A DNA stretch of 64,000 nt, from contig JACCIC010000001.1 of assembly GCA_018907035.1 (NCBI GenBank), positions 2,762,001-2,826,000 of the forward strand, read 5' to 3'. Of the stretch, positions 14,124-25,936 are shown in pieces. The notes below the pieces were generated by a model. The model saw only the letters and a program-made list of their open reading frames with translations. It was not told the origin of the DNA and ran no database searches. The position numbers were made by a program, and so were the translations under genes. Within the stretch, counting starts at the first letter, position 1; each line of letters starts with the position of its first letter. Origin of the DNA: Sycobia sp. Sy_11. Taxonomy: Eukaryota > Arthropoda > Insecta > Hymenoptera > Epichrysomallidae.

Positions 14124-15514
14124 GTATAATATCGTTCGAGCGATCCACAAATTTTTCTTGCTGACAGTTAAATTTTTGAAGCAACCTTCCACGAATAACA
14201 TCTGCAAACCACTGATTAATAAAACAGTTAACACGACTCTACTGGTTCAAAATCACCGCGAAATATCCATTCTTGGGCATATTTTAATAATTAAACAGTT
14301 GAACAGATTCCGATTTAGAAAACTATAAAAATAAATGTAGTTAAAAATAAAAAATTCTATTTAATAAGTACTATAAGTATCCATGCCTGCCTTCATAATT
14401 TTCATTATATCCATGCTTCATAACTTATTAAAAATAAAAATAATAATACTAGTATTAGTAAAGCATAATTTTACTGCTTCCATCAGTAAGTTTATTGATT
14501 TTTATATTTCATTCGTTCAGCACTGTATCTCTTATGAGGAAGCGAATCAGCTCCAAACCTTGAATTAATCAAATCTAGAAATTTAGTAAAGATAGCGGTG
14601 GAGACTTTCTAATAGTAAATATTTATATTTCAGATACTACGGGAGTTATTTTAAACAAGACGAGTCTGAATTTTAGTATAATTATATTTAATAAAGACCG
14701 TAAAATCCACAAAAATATTTATTAGCTTAATACAGATTTGTACTAATTGATTGATATTGGAATAAAGTAAAGTAAAGATAGATAATCTATACTAATCAAT
14801 ATCGATTCTCTAATTATTCGTTCTAAAATAAACTGTATTGTATTTTTTTTGCAATTCAACATACTGTTATTTAAAACAGAACAAAAAAATATATTGAATT
14901 TTGATGATATCCAATTTGAAGAGCAATGAAACATTATCTAATTATTGAATAGCGCTACAAACGTTACGACTGTAGTTGGCGGCTTTTTCGTTACACAAGT
15001 TCGTTATACGAGTCCTTGATGATTTGGTCAGATGTTACTTTATCGAAATTCTATGAGACACATATAGACGTAATTGCATACCCATTACCATTGCTGAGCA
15101 TCAATAATAGGTATATATTTAACTACTAATATATACAAATGTAACTTCCTGAAAGAAAAAAAATGGCACTAGTACATCAAAATAAAATAATGTGAATAAT
15201 CTTTTAAACGAAAATCAAGTAAAATTTTTAATAATGTATAGAATGAGTAATTTTTCACTAAGAACAACGTAATCCCTATACAGGTATATCTGGTAGGAAT
15301 GATTTTCTAAAGTACATATATATATATATATATAAAAGCTCTAGACTGTTCGAAATACCTATGACAATGGTAGTGGAAAGCCTTTCGCAGATACCAATAG
15401 GTTTTCCGAATAATTTATGGATAAGCAAAGGACAAAGCAGTTCAATTTCCGCGAACCTCTACATGAAGCAGTATGTGTTCGCGATTCAAGATAGAAAAAA
15501 TCTTTACGCATTGC
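14122..15514. other. AT-rich non-coding stretch
   Basis: No gene recognised. A short (AT)n run lies at 15316-15334, about 180 bases before the mariner-like fossil. Confidence 0.5.
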
Positions 15515-15667
15515 TATGTCATCGAATTTTGGCACACACGTGAAAAAACCACGCATAGGAGCATTGGAATGATAAGAGACGTCCGAGGGGATGTTGCCTT
15601 AGTCAGTTCAACAACGTTCTGGTGGCATAAACGTTTCAAGAAGGAACCTGAGCTGATCGATCGGAGA
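15515..15667 (+). pseudogene. degenerate mariner-like transposase N-terminal fragment
   Basis: The forward frame contains WWHKRFKKEPELIDR (about 15620-15664), preceded by a Gly-Asp and a Ser-Thr-Thr-Phe stretch. In insect mariner transposases the second helix-turn-helix of the N-terminal DNA-binding region reads as a conserved W-H-K-R-F-K block after a Y-G-D segment. The 30 residues upstream (around I-E-F-W and K-T-T) align in order with the usual first-helix region. The normal continuation into an acidic linker and S-G-R-P is lost, and no catalytic DDD region follows. Known: the family's N-terminal HTH pattern. Inferred: this is a fossil fragment. A chance frame cannot be excluded. Confidence 0.45.
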
Positions 15668-17418
15668 CTGTCTAAAGAATTATTATCTTGGATTATTGGT
15701 CATGGTAAATATGCAAGCCCATCGATACTTTCGAACAACCACGCTACACATGAGAGAGTCTCTGGTCAAGCACACGATTACCACGATATCTTACCTAGCC
15801 TTTTTGACATTTTTTTGTTATATACCTTGTTATTCAGACCTGTTACAATTGATTCATTGGATGTAAATATGGGAGGTTAGTAAACATTGAAAATTTCCAC
15901 ATTATAATTCTGATATTGTCGTAGTGCTGTTTAAAAATATTTATCCTATACTTTAATATTTTCCTTCCTATCAGTTAGATTTAATTAAAGGCGATTTTCG
16001 GATTCTTTTGTGTCGGTTCATTAGTTCCAATACATACATCTATCTGTCTCACTGGTCCACTAATGAATACAGTAACGAAAGTCCACGTGAAAATTGATGC
16101 ATCTCCGCTGAAGGTTGAAATAAATTACGCGCTTTGATTTGATGCGGATTCAGCTCGGCTTTAATTATTCATGCAAGCGCCAGAGATCATATTTGCTAAG
16201 TTCTGTCTGTTAATATGTCAGGATAATATCAGATTATGAAAGATGACACTTTTCAGGTTAACATGTGAACTTTGTCCCCCCATCACACTTTGTATGATGT
16301 TCCCAGCCACCGCAACATTAATACTTATCTCGACTAATTAATTATTATTATTATAAGTTTAATTAAACCGCGAGAACGTACAGTTCGTTTTTCCTGGCTA
16401 ATTATGCACTTAGCGCGTACATAGAAAGCCCAAAGCAACCCGAAATTCTCCGGTTATGTCGCTCGTATACGGGGCTCGTTAAATTTATATACGTAGTATT
16501 ACAAAAGTAACGATATCCTGAATAACTTTCGAGGATCTCGTTATTCAAGAAAATGATTCATAGAAAATTTTCGGGGTTTCTTCAGAGAAATTCACTGTGA
16601 ACCGCGACTTTGACATCAAAGTCTGTTTTGAACGTAAACTTTTGCTTGTGTCATATACATCCCTATTTGTCACCTCGAACTCGGCAAAAGTGAACCATAA
16701 ATTCAATGCTTTTACTCAGTGTCTCGCTTCTTTCGTAACCATATTCGTAATTTTTTTTAACGTTGACAGGTTAAGTGATCTTCAAAGCGACCTCTAAAGA
16801 TAGACGTGTTATCAAAATTTGTCGCTCACGCAGTCGAGCAATTTTTATCTGAAAGATAAGAATAAACTAGAAATTCGTATGAAAAAAAAATAACTTTGAA
16901 ATTAAAATCAAGGCCATGGGCGAATTCCCTTGACCAAAGCTAACGATTGTTGGCTTGAATATCGAATTCTATGCTGTATATTGTATTTCGTGTACTAATA
17001 TCGTTAATAAATTATAGGATTCATAGGGCTGTTAAAGGAACGATGAAACAGAAATACGTAATTCCTCCGTAGCGATGTATCCCCAAGAGTATCGGAACAG
17101 CGTCACAAAGTATAAACTTATAAATGTATTAACGACAATTCATCGCCTCGACGTACCTCGTTCGCTGTTGTTCTCGTACGGAATCCGCAACGCAATAACT
17201 TTGAACGGATTCCCGAGAATGCTTCGAGAAGCGCGGCTGAGCAAGATACTCTTATCTCCATATTATATGTACTTTTATATTCTTACGATATATCATTGTA
17301 GATGTTCTAAGTAGCAATTTGATTACTCTCCTTAATACTCGTATATCTAATATATAATTTATATTATTTATTATATTTACTCATCAAGTTATTATAATAT
17401 GAAAATGAATGCACATAA
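15668..17418. other. non-coding stretch downstream of the mariner fossil
   Basis: The frame of the mariner fragment stays open to 15880 without further similarity to transposases. No terminal inverted repeat was found by eye. The rest is AT-rich with nothing recognised. Confidence 0.4.
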
Positions 17419-17427
17419 CTCTCTCTC

Positions 17428-17485
<58 letters not shown>
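17419..17485. repeat. (CT)n microsatellite
   Basis: Pyrimidine tract of about 67 bases with one CTGT interruption. It is paired with the purine tract at 17645-17707. Confidence 0.97.
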
Positions 17486-17488
<3 letters not shown>

Positions 17489-17644
17489 TTCATTCTCTCT
17501 TTCTTTCTGCCTCTTTATAATATCATCAGATAATTCACACGATTAGAGTAACGACGCTAATAAGCTCTGACAGGAGTTCTCAAAAGTACGGATTTCAATT
17601 TGCACGCGTGCTGATAATCGTTATCCCATAGCAGCTTATTCAGA

Positions 17645-17707
17645 AAGAGAGAGAGAGAGAGAGAGAGAAGTAGAGAGAGAGAGACAAAGAGAGAGAGGGA
17701 GAAAGAG
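17645..17707. repeat. (GA)n purine tract
   Basis: GA-rich tract with a few AAG and ACA interruptions. It is in inverted orientation relative to the (CT)n tract about 160 bases to the left. Confidence 0.95.
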
Positions 17708-18559
17708 TGATATAGAGGAAGAAATGAAGAAGGGTAGACGATCGGTTAAAATTATTAGAAAGAAGCTTTTGTCTCTCGCATGTCCGCAGACACACATTCA
17801 CATACCTTTTTATTTAGCTATATATTATTCACCATCATCTAGAAATCGAGATATTTGGAGCAAAATGACGTTATTAGAAATACTCACATAGAAAACAGGG
17901 ACGCATAGACACTCTTTCCTAATATTCTTCTATATTCTTAGGAACTCCCTGCTATTGTAAATTAACTTAAAAAACAGAATCAGAATTAACATTCTTACAA
18001 TAAATAATATAAAATTACTATAATAATCTCAATCGGCTTGTAATAATAATAATCTAAACTAATATAAATAAATTAAACTTTACCAGTCTAAACAAACTAT
18101 ATATAATAAATTAAAAGTATATTGTTATCTTTATTATCAAATTTGGAGTTGCCAACATAACTCCTTAATTCTAGAAATTCTAAAAATAAGAGCAGCCGAA
18201 TTACTATGCTTTATTATACAATGTATATTATATATAGTATATGATGTATCTATTTCAATGGACACATAATGTAAATAAATATATAAATATCTATTTATCT
18301 TATTCTATTTAATGAAAATTTGATATTTTTTCTTAGGACATAATAAGAAATGTTTTTGTTACTGAACATACAAGTTTACAGAAAAATTCATCAGCTTATT
18401 TTAGCGACAAAGATCGCGTGGCTTATTACACTGTAATCAAATGTGAGAACTATTTGTCATATATCGCCTTCACACCGAGATAATTGATCTGTTTGATCGA
18501 TAGAAAGCTATATTCAGTACAAATTATATGGACTACAACACTGCTCTTTTGTAAATTTG
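17708..18559. other. AT-rich non-coding stretch
   Basis: Very AT-rich with no protein-like frame. Confidence 0.5.
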
Positions 18560-18662
18560 CTGTTCGAGTCGTTAGATCCGGTTTCTGCGGCCTCTTAAAC
18601 AATTCCTTCAGGATTTCTTCTCGCAGCGACTTCTTCTCACGCACTGACTGACTAACTGACAA
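18560..18662 (-). other. possible exon-like open segment, unidentified
   Basis: On the minus strand a short segment with mixed, coding-like codons reads as a highly charged stretch that includes REKKSLREEILKELFKRPQK. It interrupts very AT-rich DNA. The open frame runs from 18662 to 18450 but begins at a TTG codon, not ATG, and AG dinucleotides upstream lack a good pyrimidine tract. I recognise no family. It may be a small exon of an unidentified gene or a chance frame in a locally GC-richer patch. Confidence 0.15.
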
Positions 18663-20238
18663 GCTCGCGGGCGACTCTCACTTGAGTCACTAGTCCACCT
18701 ACTAACAAGTAAGGTTCGCAGAACGTTAGAAGTGCCCGGTGATTTTAATACGCCGCGAAGCGCGTCGCGTTGCCTGTTAAAAATTTCATGAATACCTCGT
18801 GAATTAGCTCATGCTCGACAGTGTCTGACAGTCTCAGGAATTGCAGCCTCGAAGTGGACGGGAATTTAGGTTGGTTCGATCGATGACAGCTTTACTACTT
18901 TTTTTTTTATATACCTTTTTTCTTTTTTATTGCGAAAAATGAACGGGGCTTTCATTACGATTTTTTTTATGTAATAATATAAGTATCGCGTTAATAACGT
19001 TTATTGGAAAATTATAACAGTGGTAAATAAAGGTAGGAAGGAAGGTAGAGGAATTTTGAAATAAGATTTTTATTCTCACCTTTATGTTGCTTTTATGCGC
19101 GACTGTAATTTTATCAATTCGAGCGAAACGCAACGTTAGTTCTATTTTAATTAGTTATTTTAATTTTTCGTTTAATTGCGCTAAATCAGATGAAAGGACA
19201 CCCAAATGTCTCGAATATTGTTTTTTTTTCTTCTTTTATCTAATTCGGCGCGCATTGTCTTTAACGCTTGTGTATTCGTTTTTTCAAAATTGACTTTCTT
19301 TACGCGCTCTGAGTGGATCCGATTATCAATGTATCCATCAGTAATTAGCGAGAACTTAATATTTAATAAGATATTTCTAATGCTCGATATTGGGATGGAA
19401 AAATAATTTATCAATTTGTAGTTCAGGTTGGTTTTTCATATTTTCTCCGACGAAAATAATCTTATTTTCAATAATCCTTGTTATTATTCTCAATACGTCA
19501 ATATAGAGTTCGATATGGGAGATGCGATAATCTTGTACAGTGAACAATGGCCAACGTAATCTCATTGTTGATCTTTTATAAGAGATTTTAGCCATGAAAA
19601 ATATGATATAATTTTAAGGATTGCTTGCATTAATCAATTTATTTTTGCCATTTCTTACTCATAAATTAACTTGTTTGCAAAAATTTGTTTAAATAAATGT
19701 ATTGTTAACTTAAAATTAATTTGTATTATTAATAAATTAAATTGTATTAAGTCATTTAAAAAATACAATAATAGCATGTGATTGAATGGAAAAAATTGCA
19801 TTCGCGATAGTTCAATAATGCTTTCTATGACTACTGAATAATTTAAAAGCTCGACAATAAGTTGACATTGTACATCTCATTGCACAAACTTTGTGCATCA
19901 GCTATATTGGACTCGATAATAATATTTTTAAAATCATAAGAATACGAATTCTCATGAATCGTATTTTAATTATATTTTTTTACTAAATGCGTTATTTTTA
20001 TCATGTTAACCTAGAATATATAAATTTAAAATATTTTTTGGCTCAACTTAAAAAATTCTTTCTTTGATATTTAACAAAAAGATCTTCGTTTATCTCTTTC
20101 GAAGTAAAATTATAAACTAAATATCGTGAATTAATTATTACTTTGTTACATCGAAAATGATAATCTTTGGATATAAGAATAGAGTAATTCCACAAAAAAA
20201 ACTTTAATCCATGTGAAAGATAATAAAAAATTTTCATG

Positions 20239-20239
<1 letters not shown>
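18663..20239. other. non-coding stretch
   Basis: Slightly GC-richer up to about 18870, then strongly AT-rich. No gene recognised. Confidence 0.5.

Positions 20240-20290
<51 letters not shown>
20240..20290. repeat. (AT)n microsatellite
   Basis: Pure AT repeat of about 50 bases. Confidence 0.96.
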
Positions 20291-20294
<4 letters not shown>

Positions 20295-20694
20295 ATAGTT
20301 ATACGATGTTATTTTTGCTTTTCCGCATCTGCACTTTGAAATTAAACATACAAGCCATATCTAAAATCATATTTTCCGATTAATTTAATCTGTACACGCA
20401 TACATAAACCTAGATGCTCAACTGCGTAAAAATAGTTTATTGTACTTTTCCGTACATTTGTGAAACAGTCAAACATATGAAAATCCTAAGTTTTAACGAT
20501 AATGCAATAAAATAATAAATCTGATCTCACGAACGGGTTAAAAAAATTGTAGAGATAGTTGTGGGCTACAATTGCTCTGAGAATGAAAAATGGAAACATT
20601 ACCGGCATATTATGGCACATATGCGTTTATTCTTTCAAAATCCAATAAAGTATTTTACGATAACAACGGCACGCGTTTCACATAAATGCAGTCG

Positions 20695-20699
<5 letters not shown>

Positions 20700-20748
<49 letters not shown>
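20700..20748. repeat. (AT)n microsatellite
   Basis: Pure AT repeat of about 48 bases, about 200 bases before a (GA)n tract. Confidence 0.96.
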
Positions 20749-20750
<2 letters not shown>

Positions 20751-20949
20751 TGCACGCAATTTGAATTTATACCTCTTTAGAGCGTGATGCATTCACTGCC
20801 AATGATCGTAACAGGGGCCAATGGAATAATACGAAGCCTTTTGAACGGCGATTACAGATTCGATTGGTGCTCGTAAATTCCGATATATCGAATCATTCCT
20901 TAACGCAGGAAATTTCTTTCTATACAGTTCAAAACATACAATATTTATT

Positions 20950-20952
<3 letters not shown>

Positions 20953-21005
<53 letters not shown>
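20953..21005. repeat. (GA)n microsatellite
   Basis: Pure GA repeat of about 52 bases. Open frames through it on both strands are Arg-Glu or Ser-Leu artefacts. Confidence 0.96.
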
Positions 21006-21010
<5 letters not shown>

Positions 21011-21804
21011 ATTTTGGAAATGTTTCCGTTTCTTCCATCGAAAACACTTTCGTATCCTTATTCTTTAATATGCGATAATTTTCCACAGTCATGGTGAAAG
21101 ATAGTAAGTTAAAATTATGGTATATGATATGTTACAGATATATTTCACACGGAGTGGTGAAAATAAAAACATGGGAGATAATGAATACTTTTTTTTTCAT
21201 TTATTTATTTACAATTGCATCCCATAATACAGGTTTCAGCGACTTCTACGTGATTTACGTTGGATGTGCATTTGCAATTATAAGATACTTTTAATATCAC
21301 ATCGACATTACAGAATTAGGATTAGATAACAGTTCATATGAAATTCCTTAAATTAATTTTATGAATGAATTGGATTAATGTTTTTACACTTAATGACAGC
21401 ATACTTAAGTACAGTATTCGATATCGTTTCGAACAAGTGCTTAATTGATGGTTTATTAGGAAAAAAAAACTTTTAAAATAATTTATGTCGCCATAAATAT
21501 CATGGTAATTTGATAAATTCTTGATTTCAATGACAATATTTTGGAGTTTTTTTTGCTATGTGCTTAATAAAAATGTTACATTAACGATGCGAAAGATATT
21601 TACATTTAAATGATAGACAGCAATGACATTCGTACATTATTATTTTAGTGAACTTAATTTAACATAATTTAAACCACAGTTTTTTTTTAACTTAGTTCTT
21701 AATTATAGAACAATCAGTACAAAAGACCCAAACATGTTTCATTTAAAACATTTTGTAATTTTTTCTCTCTTTTTATGAAAATAAGATTCTATCACGATTT
21801 ATGT

Positions 21805-21806
<2 letters not shown>
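21006..21806. other. AT-rich non-coding stretch
   Basis: Nothing recognised. Confidence 0.5.
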
Positions 21807-21853
<47 letters not shown>

Positions 21854-21870
21854 CATATATATATATATAT
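21807..21870. repeat. compound (TA)n / (TACA) microsatellite
   Basis: A (TA)n block, a short TACATACA interruption, and a second (TA)n block. Confidence 0.94.
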
Positions 21871-24800
21871 GTCACTATTTTTATTATATCATTAATTATA
21901 TAAATGTCATATTTCACTAATAAGCCCAGTAGAATGATTTAGAACAAAATGAGCATAGCAGCTTTTTCATCTTTCAGTTCCATATATTATTCTTAAATAA
22001 TTTTATTCGAAATCTAGATCATTGCATCATATCTAAATTGATATTTGCATTTAGAATATTAAATAAAAATTTGAGGAAAATTACCATTATTGTATTCATT
22101 GTATAATCAAATGATAGCAAATTTTGTAAACAGGATGGAATCTATTTTTTATACTTTATTATGATGAATTAAATGTTGATCGCTAATTTAATCAATCGAA
22201 ATTATTATTGTCAGGATTTAATTTACTGTTATTTTATACGTAACATAAAGAAAAATTCGTCATGATTTTTCGAACTCAGTATTTTGAGATATTATACGTA
22301 AAACTCGTGAATTTTAAAGGTCAGTATTATTAAATCAGTATTGTTCATAATTCTTATTGAGAAGAAATTACTATTTTTGTACATATAACATAAATACATA
22401 TTTCTAGAATTTTTATGTGTAACAGTTCATAAAAAAAATGTATTATGTTCTTAAAAATATATTTTCTCTGGAGAAGGTTGTGACATTAGTAGGAAGACTT
22501 TACTTTTCAAGATAAATGTGATTGAAGTCTACTCATCTGAGTGATTTTAATTTTAATCAGCTACGAACATTACTTAAACATTCCAGGAAAATTTTTTACC
22601 AAATTATCTTCCTTAATTAGTATTGAACACAATGTTTTCAAACAATTGAATTACAAATTTCGACATTATTTATGTAGCTAAAAATATGCGATAATTAAAA
22701 TTTACAAAAAGCTAATGTTTATTAATTAAAGAATAAAATAAGTTTTCAATAAAATTACTGTTAGAGATTGTAATACAAATTTTAAAAGAGACAACAATTA
22801 ACATTCAATGAAATAATATCGCGTAATTAACAATATTTCTAATCTCTGTCGTGTTGATTCAGTGGCACCAGATTATATTCTCACTGATAAATTTGTCTGT
22901 TACATAAATACGAAAGAGAAATAGTTTTTATGCAATCGGTATATGACTTCCTCGTAATCCATATGCAATATTTATTTATTACTTCCTCAGCCACGTAATC
23001 CATGTACACCTTAGATGTAATTCGCACTCTTATAATCAAGATTAAGCAAGCCTATCATTGTTAGACACTATTTCTATACTACTATAATAAAATACGAAAA
23101 TTTTTGGTCTTTTAAACTATGATATTAATTTTTGGATTCGTATGAATTATTACGCATACATCATAACGACGTCTCCAAATGAATATATTGGTTTTTTGAG
23201 GGACGATAGATTCTGTTATGATGAAGGCGTTTCTTTAGACTATCAGCTAGACCTACACGTTGAAATCAATATTGATATGAATTTCAGCGTTACAAACTAG
23301 TGCGAGCGACAAATAAGCCAAAGTTCATATTGCTTAGATATTCAATTCAGAGCCTGGTGTTTTAAGAAAGAGAACATTATTAACATTACAAGATAATGTT
23401 CATGTAGACTTATTAAAAAAACTCAACATATTCTAATTCGTTTCAAATTAGACTACACAATTTCTATGACTTTGTAACCTTTATGAGGATTTTCAACAAC
23501 AGTTTGTACGTGACGAGAATGGAAAATGTTCCACGGATGATAGGGATTTGATAACATCAGTCCTGAGCAGAATGGATATACTAAATTATAATGGAATTAA
23601 GCTGTTTGAGTACCATGTAACCGTAGCTTTTTAAAAAATATTAATGGTCAATTCTGGATATTATCTACATATCTAAGACTATACGGGCCATTCTTCTGTA
23701 TGTTTTCTTTCCGAAGCTTTTATACATTTCATTTAATAACACATAAGTGTTCCGTAATGATCTCGTAGAAACACTTTTCGAATGTTGGAAAGAGTTGGAG
23801 TGTTGGAACTAATTTAAATCAATCGCAATTTTTGATGAGTTTTCTTACAGTGAAAGAATAGCAACATTACTCTAATCTAGACTTAAATCTACACAATTAC
23901 TTATGTAACTCATGATCACATTAAATCAACGAGGGTGCATGTATATTTGACAGAATAAATCTAAAACAGAGTCGTGTAAATTTGAATAAAGGTACAGATA
24001 GAAGAGCATCTGGGTTCCATCATATACCTGGAACATGCTTTGCATAAAAGAATTCAGGTTCGCTTGTACTTTTACATCTCACCAAGTATTCGATTTTATC
24101 ATATACTATTAGAGACAGCATCCAACTCTTCAAAGTCATATAAAACAAGTAGGACTACGACCTATCTCTATCGCTTCCATTGATGCTTGACTAAGTGATC
24201 GACTAAGAGTTGGAAGGATTACATCTATATATATTAAAGGTAGAGTCAGTTAGTCTAACTCTGATTTTTCGTTGGATTTGATAAAGGTATAATACAAACA
24301 CTATAATTACGCAAGTTTGCATAATTTTTCTTGATCAACTGGAAAATATTTTTCAATTAACTAGTCATTTAGTACAATTCAAATACGTCTAAACAATTCA
24401 CAAAATTTCCAGATATTTAAATACTCGAAAAATAATTTTTTTCGTCATTTTTGAGGTTTGTGTACAAGTTTTGCAGAAGTTCATAACTCTAGATTTTAGC
24501 TATAAAATTTATCAATGGTTAGTTCTTTTAATTTAATTTTGTATGCTTTTATTCAATTTTTATATGAACATTAGTGCTATGTTTATAAGACAAGTTAATG
24601 AAGAAGCGAGTACTGTGGTAGACCGTCGATACTTTCGGATATTTTTTTGTCAGACAAATATATTTCTTGAAAAGTTGTATCCAAGAACACTTTTAACTGT
24701 GGTGAATACGAATTGAACATAAATGTTAAAAATCCAAATTCATATTCACTTGTGCATAGTCTCAAAAATTGCCAAAAAGCCGATTTCCAATACTGAGCCA

Positions 24801-24983
24801 CAAATGTCAGAGAATATTCACGTGATTGATCAATTTTACGGATAGGCCCGGATTCTACGAGCAATTAATGTTAATTAATGTTGCTATTAATATACGCGTA
24901 TTATAAACTACTCCCAAGACGATATTTTGATCACAGTAAAATGCACAATCTTAACTTTATATTCTTCGATATGTCGTATACCA

Positions 24984-24985
<2 letters not shown>
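21871..24985. other. AT-rich desert, possible long intron of the receptor gene
   Basis: No protein-coding or RNA feature is recognised. This stretch lies downstream of the receptor exon's splice donor (minus strand), so it is probably intron, as may be everything from here to the left end of the window. A minus-strand frame at 24595-24864 shows no GPCR-like transmembrane or hormone-binding sequence. Confidence 0.4.

Positions 24986-25038
<53 letters not shown>
24986..25038. repeat. (TA)n microsatellite
   Basis: Pure TA repeat of about 52 bases, about 340 bases beyond the receptor exon's splice donor. Confidence 0.96.
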
Positions 25039-25040
<2 letters not shown>

Positions 25041-25372
25041 ATTGCAATATATATAAATCAAATCCTTATGCAAAATTTTGCAAATTTTTCTTCTGATCAA
25101 GCCGCATTTTAAATTAAAGAACTTCTCTTGACAATTATTAGCAAAAACTTTAGTTTTAATACATGACTAATGTTTCTGAATTTTAATTTAGATAATCATT
25201 AACACCTGGGTATCGCTCCTCTCCTGAAATCAACAATTACGAGATCGTCCGCTATACGTACGGAATTTTTTCAGCTGCTTTCTATAAAATTACTACTATG
25301 AAATTGTAATATCCCCGTATATTGCACGATAACGCCGCATTATATAACGCCCCCCATCCCCAATTAAACTGT

Positions 25373-25378
25373 ACTCAC
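25373..25378 (-). promoter_or_regulatory. splice donor of the receptor exon (GTGAGT)
   Basis: On the minus strand the hormone-binding-domain frame runs through Tyr-Asp-Ser-Ser and then meets A|GTGAGT, a consensus 5' splice site. The exon ends after the first base of a codon (phase 1). In the CRF-receptor family the next residues are normally an Asn-rich stretch leading to the fifth cysteine, consistent with a break here. Confidence 0.8.
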
Positions 25379-25589
25379 TGCTACTGTCGTACTTGATCCC
25401 GTTGAACTCGTCGAAGCAGGGCTGGACCGCGAGGCTCGAGGGCCTCGTCCACGGCCAGCAGAGGACGCTGTCGTGATCGGGCAGGCAGCCGTAGCCGGGA
25501 TCGGCCTCCAGCTCCCCGCAGCCGCCGATGCCGTTCATCTGCCGTCGTCGTCGTCGCCGCCGGTCCGCGGCAGCAGCGAGCGGCAGCAT
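25379..25589 (-). CDS. Dh44-R: first coding exon of a class B GPCR, probable diuretic hormone 44 (CRF-like) receptor (partial)
   Basis: The encoded peptide has the start of an extracellular hormone-binding domain. Visible landmarks are a first Cys in GGCGEL, a second in GYGCLPDHD, the DSVLCWPW core with the third Cys and conserved Trp-Pro, and PCFDEFNGIKYD with the fourth Cys. Established: class B receptors carry six disulphide-linked Cys around a CWP core, and the G-x-(K/R)-Y-(D/N) ending is typical of CRF receptors and their insect counterparts, the DH44 receptors, which signal through Gs and cAMP in fluid balance and circadian output. Cys 5 and 6 and the seven transmembrane helices must lie in later exons. 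Two in-frame ATGs are possible: 25589 (G at -3, next to a CT/GA repeat in the presumed 5' UTR, followed by an odd Arg-rich run) and 25538. An in-frame TAG lies upstream. No clear signal peptide is seen. Class B assignment is strong; the DH44 subtype is inferred. A PDF or other class B receptor is less likely. Confidence 0.75.
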
Positions 25590-25612
25590 CTCTCTCTCTC
25601 TCTCTCTCTCTC
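25590..25612. repeat. (CT)n tract abutting the receptor start codon
   Basis: CT repeat on the plus strand, hence (GA)n in the receptor's sense orientation, ending immediately before the upstream ATG. In the receptor frame it reads Glu-Arg repeats. It is probably 5' UTR and offers GAGA-type binding sites. Confidence 0.85.
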
Positions 25613-25936
25613 CTCCCCCTCCCACGGCCCCTGAATATCGCGATCGATCCGTCGATCTCTAGGAGGCGCAACGACCGAATCCTCCCCACGTGGTCGTCGC
25701 CGTCGTCGTCGTCGACCCACCGGAGGCTGGCGCCCGCCCTATCATCGGCCGGAACGGCGCGCACGGCGAGGCCGCTGCAACAGAGCGCGCGGATGCTTTG
25801 TTATTCGATGCTTCCGTGGTGCACAGCGGCCGGGTGCAGTGAAGGGATCGAGTGACTTTGGAATGCGCCCGAGGGTGGCGATAATTTTTCTCGATGGATA
25901 GACACAGCGCCTCCCTGTTTTGCTTAGAAAATTCAA
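25613..25936 (-). promoter_or_regulatory. GC/CpG-rich upstream region of the receptor exon
   Basis: The GC-rich, CpG-rich context continues for about 300 bases upstream of the exon and then falls back to AT-rich DNA. Overlapping open frames on the minus strand (25381-25764, 25535-25720, 25742-25936) are composition artefacts without domain similarity. The location suggests 5' UTR and/or promoter. No TATA box or other decisive element is seen. Confidence 0.3.

Noticed and set aside
25381..25764. 127-codon minus-strand open frame overlapping the receptor exon
   Set aside because: It is an out-of-frame shadow of the hormone-binding-domain exon and its GC-rich upstream region; only the frame with CWPW and PCFDEFNG makes biological sense.
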